From the NCBI GenBank assembly GCA_022701365.1, contig JAKUHH010000041.1, forward strand, positions 1 through 64,000: a stretch of DNA of 64,000 nt, given 5' to 3'. The notes under the pieces are model-generated. The model saw only the letters and a program-made list of their open reading frames with translations. It was not told the origin of the DNA and ran no database searches. Shown here piece by piece: positions 55,915 to 64,000 of the stretch. Position 1 is the stretch's first letter. The number at the start of each line of letters is the position of its first letter. The DNA is from Mycocentrospora acerina. Lineage: Eukaryota; Ascomycota; Dothideomycetes; Pleosporales. The position numbers were made by a program, and so were the translations under genes.

Positions 55915-57056
55915 GTTGAGCGTGTGGGGATCGGAGAGCGTCTGGCCAAAGAAAATGTTTGAGTTAATTGGAGGTGTCGAGATGGTTGGTAGCAGCCTTG
56001 TGGTCTGCAGTGATGCGATGCCGCTGGGCGGGGTGATTGGTGATGTGCGGGAGTGTGTCGTGGGGTTGTTTTGTGTGCGCATCAAACACTTGAGGAATCT
56101 CTTTGATATGGAAGGCACGTGCTTGCTAGTTAACCGAACGCGCCATCGCCTCTACCCACCCACATGCACATCGTGGAATGCACAACAACTATGTTCATCG
56201 CTTTCTTAACCCAGTAGACGGATGCTAAAAAAAATCAGCAAAGCTCTCCACGACTCTTCCATTCCAATCCTGCATTAATCCTGGCCTTGAGCTTGAGCTT
56301 AAGCCTGCCCCTTGATGAGCTTTGCATGCACAGGATGACGCTCTCCCGCTTGTGTTTGACAACCATTCAGGGACTGCAACCAAGGAATGACAATGCAAAC
56401 CGTTAGCTGGTAATAATAGGGAACTACTATTGAACCTTGTAGTGCTGACAACGCCAATTTATACGTACGATCTAGACTTTACTCGTAGATGTACTACAAG
56501 TCCGACTTCTCCGTACTCAAGGCCGTAGAGCCCAACCCTCGCCTCGGCGATCATCCATTCTTCTCGGATTTGTGATCAACAAGTCCGTACTGAATGCACA
56601 CTTCAACACTACTCAGACAGTGTTCAAGCGAAATCCGTCGTGCAAAAACGCCATGCCAGCGTCAGCCTCGGCGTTCGCCATGTTCATAAGGCCGAGGCCT
56701 ACAACACCTTGCCTAATTGGGACATTTCCATTATTCTAAACCCCCCTCGCGTCAGAGAATGTCTGTTTACGCGATCGTCTCTTGGAGTCAAGGATACCAT
56801 GTTTCTTTTTTGAATCGCTGCCTGGAATTCTCCCTCACAAATACTTAGTTGTTGATACCCGCACATGATTGTTGCCCAGCATCCAAATTCTATTTCTTTT
56901 CAACTCACTTTCTATTCCTGCATTCTCCCACCTATCTATACGTTCCCCTCAATCATCTTCCTTGTGCTACGCTTGAGACAATTTCACGTTGTCACCCAGT
57001 TCTATAGTTTTTCTAAACGGCATCGGCAATACGATTTTTTCCAAATAGTTCACATC
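55915..57056. promoter_or_regulatory. Divergent promoter region, G3BP-like / MFS transporter
   Basis: 1.1 kb between opposite start codons. Contains CT-rich leader sequence before the MFS ATG (56880-57050). An open frame extends upstream of the G3BP-like ATG to 56118 but is not protein-like. No specific element identified. Confidence 0.45.
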
Positions 57057-58446
57057 ATGTCGACGAGAACAAGTTTAACGCCATCCGAAGTTGAAAAGAC
57101 GCAACGTCATGACATTGAACAACCACCCATTGAGGAAAAGCAATACGAGCTACCTCAGGCTACGCCTGCACCCGATACCACCAGCCCAATGCACCCAAGC
57201 CAATTCCCTGACGGTGGAAAAGATGCCTGGCTTTGTTTGGCTGGGGCCTTCTGTTGTTTGTTCTGCTCATTTGGCTGGCTTAATTGCTTGGGTGTTTTCC
57301 AGAACTACTATCAACTCAACCAGCTCCGCAGTTACTCACCAAGCACCATTTCTTGGATATCAAGTATCGAGATCTTTGTCATGTTTATACCAGGACCGAT
57401 CGTGGGTTGGGTGTTTGACAACCACGGCCCGAGATACCTCCTTTATTTTGGAACCTTCTTCCACGTCTTTGGTCTCATGATGACCAGCCTCTGTACAGAG
57501 TACTGGCATTTTATTTTGGCACAAGGAATCTGCTCTCCACTCGGACTAAACTGCATCTTCAACGCGGGAACCAACACAGTCCCGACTTGGTTCCTCAAGA
57601 ATCGAGGTGCGGCGTATGGTATCATGGCCGCTGGCAGTGGACTGGGCGGCGTCATATTGCCTATTATGACATCGCATCTTATCCCACAGATAGGATTTGC
57701 TTGGACAATGCGTACGCTGGCCTTTATGATCCTCGGGCTCATGTTCCTTGCCATGCTCACTGTCAAATCGCGTCTCCCGCCCTCGTATCGAAAGCTCACG
57801 GTGTCAATGTTTATCGAGCCATTCAAAGACATCCGATATGTCCTCTTGACATGCGGAGCCTTTCTTTTTTTCATGGGAGTGTTCATCCCAATCAACTACA
57901 TCGAAGTCAACGCTATTGCGCACGGAATGTCTCTCGGAATAGCATCATACCTCCTACCCATCTTAAATTCAGCAAGGTCAGTACATATTTCCACATATAT
58001 GCGCTTTGCTTACAAGAGACAGTATCTTTGGACGTATCATCCCTGGCGCCCTCGCCGATAAGGGTGGAAAATATAACATGCAAGTCCTGTGGTGCACACT
58101 TGCCGGCATCATTGTACTCGCTTTCATGCACGCATCCAGCAACGCTACGTTCATTGTCTTCGCAGTTCTTTATGGCTTTACCTCGGGCGCCTACGTTTCT
58201 CTCCTACCCGCACAAATTGCCCATATCTCCCGGGTTGATCAAATTGGTTTCCGTGTTGGTCTCTTGTTTGCCTGCATTTCCTTTGCTGGTCTAATTGGTA
58301 ATCCTATTGGAGGAGCGATCGTGGGCAACAATGGCAATTTCTCGGGATTGTACACTTTTGCTGGTGTTATGTTGTTAGCAGGCTCTTTCATATTCACCAT
58401 TGCACGATTTTACGTAGCAGAGGGGAAGTTATTTATCAGGATATAG
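57057..58446 (+). CDS. MFS transporter, monocarboxylate (MCT-like) family
   Basis: Exons 57057-57976 and 58023-58446 flank a 46-bp GT-AG intron (57977-58022); the product is 447 residues. The join gives LLPILNSA/SIFGRIIPGALADKGGK, the conserved loop between segments 7-8 and 9 in this family. Twelve hydrophobic segments are countable; the family motif DGGKDAWLCLAGAFCCLF opens segment 1. The N-terminus (about 55 residues) is polar and cytosolic. MCT-like fungal members include riboflavin (Mch5) and other carboxylate or metabolite carriers, so the substrate is open. An in-frame ATG at 56865 would add 64 hydrophobic, unlikely residues; 57057 is preferred. Confidence 0.9.
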
Positions 58447-60650
58447 ATGATTTAGACGAAGGGGGAAGCCAGTGAGAGTTAACAACTCTTTTTGTATACA
58501 TAATATATATTTACTCGACTCTACACCAAAGGATATGGAACACCATATGTCTCGTTATATGGATTTACTCTTTTCTTGGATTCTCCATCTTCCGCACGAC
58601 AATCCCCGATCCTTAGCCAAGTGTGCATTTCATCGAATCTCTACGTTGTCGCATCCTTGTTGTAGAACCTTAGTCAACCTTGCTCATGGTTCACTGGAAT
58701 CGATCTTGTAGACTTTGATTGGCCTGTACACTGATATATCATGCTATGCTATCTTGTCGACTCAATGCTCTTACCAACGAACACTGGTACTACTATATAG
58801 CAGTATCCCTCGCAGTTGTAGTAGATCATATTATCTAAATGCACGAAACCTTTACTTTTCTGGATTCATATTTGAGGAAAATTCTCTTTTTAGTTTCATT
58901 TAACGGGTTCTTGTCCTTTTGAAATTATCATAGCGTCAAGTTTCGAGATAATATGGTTCAAATGAAATGAGACAGCATGGTTCAATCCCCCAGGGCCGCT
59001 GCCTGTTCTCAGAGCAACTCCTCAAAATTTCGATACAGAACCATGTCTATTCATATATATAAGCACTTAAATTACCTTCGCGCAACTTTGTCTTCTACTT
59101 TCTTCGCTTGCTGTCAGATTGGCATGTGCAATACCGTACTCCACTACCATCGTAGACACTACCGATGCATCTTTTCGTGCTGTCAAGCTACGCAATGTTT
59201 GAGTCATCTACATAAACCCCTATAACATCTTGCATCGATAGCTCATCATCACCGAATTTTTTTATCTTTAAGCGATGACGAACTCAACTCGATCTTCCAT
59301 CATCGTTCCATTAAACAAGCTTGCTAACCAAGAATATAATTCAAGATAAGCCGTGTTCATATCCAAGTTCACAGTTTGAGCGATTGGGATCTTTGCTTAG
59401 GTCATGAATTTCGCCAACCTCCCACAAGATGTGTATTTACTACCTATTGACAAAAGGAATGAAGTTGAAATTGACAGAATCGTTTCGTACGCGCCATCGT
59501 CGCCATTTCACCCGACACCACCATTCTTCCATTTCAATATTCCATCAAAGGCTAGCGTCTATTCGTGCGCATAACACCCTCTCCTCTTCCATCTCCAGTC
59601 ACTAAGGGAACATCTGATAACGTGCATAAAATGTAGTGCGCCTATGATCGAGTCACACTCGCGCCGCGTAAGCAGATGTACCTGGCTTAAGAGAATGAGC
59701 AAATTCTGCTGAGGTTAACAGCGGAGAGGTGGCAAGTTCTCATAGATTGGGGCTATGGAAGGGTACTGAAAAATAGACAGGAGGTGATTTCAGGATCGGC
59801 GGCGGGTATACTGAAGGTTACGATGATGATGGAGGGGTTGCAGAGGGGGTTTGATGCTCAAGATGTGTGGTTAAAATGGGTGCTTCAAGGCTGTGGGGAG
59901 TCTAGGGAAGGAGGAGGGGAGAAGAAGTGTAATGAGATATTGGGGGTTTAAATATATAGATGTGCGTGTAAAGGTGCATGTGACTCTATTCTTGCCAAAA
60001 GAATGAAAGCTTAGGAACAGCCGCAGTCAGGCGCTCGAAAATTTTGAGTACGTATTGATAGTACGACGGGCAGGTTGTATCGCACGCATCAAATAGAAAA
60101 AAATCTCTTAATATACGCTCATGGAATCAGAGGATAATGCTATCTGAACATTAGCATCTTGAACTGAGGATTGCTCGGTGCATGAGCAACAAGGCAACAG
60201 CACAACTGCGCAGCATGGACTTGATAGAATAATTTTCTTAAAATCCGACTCATTTAAAAGCTTCAGATACTGGTAATCCCTACATCAATTCAAGTGTCGA
60301 TTTGGTGAATTTTGCCATTCAAATTACGGTTGTTTACAGAGTGTGCGCACGAGCCACCAAGCTTGTACTCATATGAGGAACGCATGTCGCATGTCATTTT
60401 GTCGCAACATCACGTCTCGACATCAGGTGGGTCGCGAGCGTGATGACCTGTCTCACAACCTTTCTTTTTTCTATTCGCCTGTACTAAACGCGTAAACCTG
60501 TCGTTCTCTTCATGCCATTTCACTGTGAAACTGCTCTACCACGCTCGATTTTATTTGATTGTTCATGACACGCTCCTGTCGCTACTGTCATCGCTATCGC
60601 TATCGCCATCACCAGCACTTGTGAGCTTGACCTGGAGCCCGACACCAACC
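58447..60650. other. Intergenic, no gene recognised
   Basis: 2.2 kb of A+T-richer sequence between tandem genes. Short unsupported frames only. G-rich, GGAGGGG-type sequence lies at 59790-59950. It presumably includes the cystinosin-like promoter. Confidence 0.6.
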
Positions 60651-61639
60651 ATGATCGACTCTGAAGGAGTAGCCTTTGCTCGAGCAACATCTCGGGTCCT
60701 GGGTTGGATCTACTTCCTCTGCTGGTCTGGTGCGCACCTTCCTCATTCATCCCCTACATTGACCGAACAAGCAACTAACCCCACCACCTAGGCTCCTTCT
60801 ACCCTCAGCCCATATCAAACTACCAACGAAAATCCACACTTGGGCTTGCCATAGACTTCCCAACGCTAAATGTCCTCGGCTTCTGCGCGTACACCGTCTC
60901 CACAGCGTCCTTTCTCTACTCGCCCACAATCCAGGCGCAGTATGCGTACAGACACCCCGATGCACCCGAGACAACCGTACGGTTTAATGATTTTCTCTTC
61001 GCAGCGCATGGCGCGCTGATGTGTATCATCATCTACAGTCAATTTTTCCCGCGGATCTGGGGGTTTAGAGTTGGGAAGACACAGCGAGTGAGCAGGGTAG
61101 TGCTGGGGATATTTTGGGGATTGATAGCGGGCGTGGGAATCGTCATCTGGCTTGTGAGAGCAAGGGGGAAGAGTGGGGGGTACGACGCTGATGCCTGGGC
61201 GTGGATCGACGTTGTAAGTTGCCGTTTTTTGTTCCACATGTGGGGTTACGTATTGTTCATACCTAACATATGGCAGATATACGCACTGGGTTACGTCAAA
61301 TTGACCACTGTTGTGGTAAAGTATATTCCGCAAGCTTGGGTCAACTATAAGCGCAAATCGACGACTGGCTGGAGCATCTATCCCATGTTGATGGACTTTG
61401 CGGGCGGGTGGTTATCACTCGCTCAGCTTGCCATTGACTCTTGGCTTCAGAATGATTGGAGCGGTGTGACGGGGAATCCCGTCAAGTTCGGCCTCAGTAA
61501 CATCACTATCGTATTCGATATTGTCTTCATATTCCAGCATTACGTGCTGTATCGACACGCGGATAGGCATATAGAAGATGATAACGAGGAAGAATGGAAT
61601 GGTGAGCGGGAACGCCTCGTTTCGGGACGTATTGAGTAA
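60651..61639 (+). CDS. Cystinosin-like PQ-loop transporter
   Basis: Exons 60651-60729, 60792-61213 and 61277-61639. The introns are 62 and 63 bp, both GT-AG; the product is 287 residues. Intron 2 is in frame and stop-free, but has GTAAGT, CTAAC and CAG signals, and its removal leads cleanly into IYALGYVKL. Two PQ-loops are clear: YPQPISNYQRKSTLG (P31, Q32) and KYIPQAWVNYKRKSTTGWS (P185, Q186). Seven hydrophobic segments are expected and visible. Cystinosins (yeast Ers1) export cystine from the lysosome or vacuole with protons. The C-terminus is acidic and polar. The start ATG gives the short lumenal N-terminus usual for fungal members. Confidence 0.92.
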
Positions 61640-63115
61640 AATCAACATGTATGTCTGTCGATATTCTTGTCCTTTCATTTTGCACACCCTGAGACGCGGG
61701 ACCTTATCACCATCACCATCCGATTAAACATGCGATTCGAGTCGTCAAGCACAAGCGAGACACAAAATACGACTGTCACACTCGTGTTCGTGTAATCCCA
61801 GTCCTCGCTCGCGTAGTACACCAACACAACCTAGCCAAGCTGGTATGCTAATTGCCGGGTCTGCTGAGCCAACTGGACGGACGACCAGTCAGCTGGAAAA
61901 AACGAACCAATGTACCTAACCGTTAGGACGTTGCACACGGCTGGCAGAACAAATGCCGTAAACGTTAAACGTTAGATTCGGAACAAATATTCCGGCCTCT
62001 GGGCGAGTCTGTGAGCAGAGCATGGAGCTCATCGTATTTGGAGATGTGCTTTTGTACCAATAACTCCGAGAGTGTAGCTGGTCGCTTGAAAATACCAGCA
62101 ATTTGGTTACTAGACTTGGGGTGGTGTCTTGGCTCAATGTGGCAACGAGTCGGAAAAGTTCCTCCACGTGAGTGGCTAGTGTACACAGCGGGACATGGCG
62201 TGAAGAATTTAGACTTGAGGGCAAGCATACCGCCAACGAGGGACAGTGGTGTCGAGGGACGTGCGGATCTGCAGGAGTGCCCTATCCACTTGGTACGCAT
62301 GCAACGCGCGTAGAATTCATTGCTGAGGGGAGAATGAAGTAGAGAAATGAAGCTTCTCTGTTTGCCCTGCATCTTGGCAATACCGCGGGTAGATGATGTG
62401 CAAATACAGTCTGATTCTAGAACGCCCGATGCATGTATTTGCTTTTTTGGAAGCATACATGTGTGGAACGGCCGGCTTCCGATGCAGGGATGAGAACGCT
62501 TGCTTAGCGTTCTTGGGATTAATGGGATCAACAGGCACGGGCGCCGTGTTGTGGGGTCCGTTCCGAATTCTCTCTGGTCCTCAACTTAGCATCTAAGTAC
62601 CATGCCAGCACCCGCACCCAACCATTGCAGCAGGTATCCATCTCAGGTTCGGCTCGCGAGAATCCCAACACAAACGCAGTCAAGACATGGAGATATCCGC
62701 ATACCCCTGAGAAGCTGAAGAACATGCATGCATGTATAATCCATCTTCCTGGTTGTTATCTGAGTGAGGCTTCAATACCTCTCGCGACTGCCCTTCCCCC
62801 CTGATCACTCAGTCCGCACTTGTACCCCCTTCAGTAGACATAGGAGAGACATGTGCTGACAACATATTTTTTCTTTCTTTTCTTGTTTACACGAGAACAT
62901 GATCCTGCGTCTCTAGAATTTAGTTACGTTGTAGCAGTTCCAGTATTCACATGAAAAACTTCGGTCCCTTTTTTTTTGGAGCCATGGTTCTACATTACCA
63001 AAAAGCTTTTTTTTTACTCATGAGAAAATAAGTATTTCAATCGTTCAACAGTCTAGATCTACCTTTTCTCATCTTCTCTTTTCAATTCTATTCAAAAAAT
63101 TCAAATTCCTCAAAA
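61640..63115. other. Intergenic, no gene supported
   Basis: 1.5 kb upstream of the last gene. A 188-codon frame on the minus strand (61965-62531) has no domain, an odd Cys/His/Ser-rich composition and open antisense frames, so I do not call it. A CT-rich, TTTTCTTC-type leader (62860-63110) precedes the ATG at 63116. Confidence 0.55.
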
Positions 63116-64000
63116 ATGGCTTTATCGACTCATGTTTTCGATGAACAGATACTCAAAAGTATACACACATGGGACCCTCATTTGATTGGTGGTTCCCAAA
63201 ACGGAGTGAGGTGCGTTTCTATGAAGCTTCTCTCACCTCAAGACTCTGGTTATGGCGGCTTCAGGGCTGTTTCATCTACAGTTTTCTTCTCTTCAAGTAC
63301 CGATGTAGACATACCGATATCGATGTATTCAGAAGAGGCTCTGCAATGGATTGGATTCGACGCCAAGATGTCGCAACGCCTCTTAGAGAAGTGGTGGAAA
63401 GACCAAACCTTCGAAGAATTGGTCTCAGACCACATATGTGAAGGATGCATCGCCGCATCATCAGACTGGCACCAAGTCATGGATGAAATTGGCATCTCGA
63501 GCGAGCTACAGAGCAAAATCCTCGACCCGGAGTTTGAGGAGGTTCGAGAGACCGCATCCCTTCAACATTGGCTTCTAGAGTTTACCACAAGCAATATCCT
63601 TGCCCTCGAAAGTATCAATGAACGTCTACAGAAGAATCTCACCATTCTGCAGAATGACGAAGTTCACCTCTGTGGTGGTGACAGCGGTCAAGATAGGTTA
63701 GGTTATGGACTGCATCAAGTTGGACATACCACTCTCTACCGCGCCACAACGGCACCTAGGCTTCGAGAAGTGTTCAAAAAGGATGGCACCCTCGAACTAG
63801 AGAACATGTGGCAAGCAAGATTTCCCCCAAGTGATTTTACCCAGGATCGAACCGCCTTCTACTGGACGTCACAAACATGGGTCGCCGAGAAGTATGCCGG
63901 GTACTGTGTCAATTGCTGCAAGATTCGAGGAGATGCAGTCATTCTCAGAATGGTATTGCCGAATCACCTCTTGGAAGGTGCACGTGTCCGGAACCTCGAA
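63116..64000 (+). CDS. Unknown protein, C-terminal part ADP-ribosyltransferase-like; truncated by window end
   Basis: An open frame from the ATG at 63116 to the last base: 295 codons with no stop, so the gene continues outside the window. A CAAAAATGG start context and a pyrimidine-rich leader support the start. Residues 1-190 have no motif I recognise and are hydrophilic, with CEGC. From about 215, LYRATTAPRLREVF, then DRTAFYWTSQTWVAEKYAGYC, then a beta-rich ILRMVLPNHLLE, resemble the order YRAT / FYxT...A..WA of DUF3990-like and ADP-ribosyltransferase folds. That link is from pattern resemblance only. Similar fungal proteins are usually annotated as hypothetical. No introns in the visible part. 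Confidence 0.7.
   Translation, partial: MALSTHVFDEQILKSIHTWDPHLIGGSQNGVRCVSMKLLSPQDSGYGGFRAVSSTVFFSSSTDVDIPISMYSEEALQWIGFDAKMSQRLLEKWWKDQTFEELVSDHICEGCIAASSDWHQVMDEIGISSELQSKILDPEFEEVRETASLQHWLLEFTTSNILALESINERLQKNLTILQNDEVHLCGGDSGQDRLGYGLHQVGHTTLYRATTAPRLREVFKKDGTLELENMWQARFPPSDFTQDRTAFYWTSQTWVAEKYAGYCVNCCKIRGDAVILRMVLPNHLLEGARVRNLE

Noticed and set aside
61965..62531. 188-codon minus-strand frame
   Set aside because: No domain, no splice partners, and overlapping open frames on the other strand; could be chance. RNA evidence would be needed to call it.

Overview
The window looks like nuclear chromosomal DNA of a filamentous ascomycete (Pezizomycotina; a Dothideomycete is my best guess, inferred from gene content and style only). 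The support is short GT-AG introns of 46-87 bp, mostly with a CTAAC/CTGAC-like branch site just before the acceptor, one-gene transcription units on both strands, intron-containing tRNAs and a wholly fungal gene set. Exon models were built by hand from splice signals and from how each protein should read across the junction.

Layout. (1) 1-6.9 kb: DNA polymerase kappa (-), divergent from a proline-rich coiled-coil protein (+), followed by a repeat-rich stretch with an assembly seam (one N between two copies of the same ~245 bp). (2) 6.9-18.8 kb: ZIP zinc transporter (-), a mitochondrial-carrier protein (-) divergent from FACT subunit SPT16 (+), then RCF1 (-) divergent from a DSC4-like DUF1746 protein (+). 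(3) 18.8-32 kb: a 13 kb gene-poor region holding one convincing gene, a bZIP transcription factor (-) whose leader has small upstream ORFs. (4) 32-44.9 kb: SMP-30/gluconolactonase (+), malonyl-CoA synthetase-like enzyme (-), mitochondrial BolA with an 11-nt microexon (+), AAA ATPase (-), GPR1/FUN34/YaaH acetate transporter (+), MEMO homologue (-), small cysteine-rich protein (+). (5) 45.4-50.4 kb: tRNA-Gln(UUG) (-), Srs2-type helicase (+), a probable mitochondrial protein (-), tRNA-Val(UAC) (+); both tRNAs carry introns. (6) 50.7-64 kb: membrane-anchored septin-like GTPase (-), G3BP-like NTF2/RRM/RGG protein (-), MFS monocarboxylate-type transporter (+), cystinosin-like PQ-loop transporter (+), and an unassigned gene cut by the window end whose C-terminal part resembles ADP-ribosyltransferase folds.

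Functionally this is mostly housekeeping. Loose themes are DNA-damage tolerance (pol kappa with a ubiquitin-binding zinc finger; Srs2 with a canonical PIP box), mitochondrial biology (carrier, RCF1, malonyl-CoA synthetase-like, BolA, the 49.4 kb protein) and membrane transport (zinc, acetate, monocarboxylate, cystine). There is no secondary-metabolite cluster, no intact transposon and no CRISPR. I see no convincing wholly new multi-gene system. The observations most worth following are the BolA microexon, the septin-like GTPase with a membrane tail, the truncated last gene, the Srs2 PIP box, the triplicated FFHAN-type motif and the regulatory desert around the bZIP gene.
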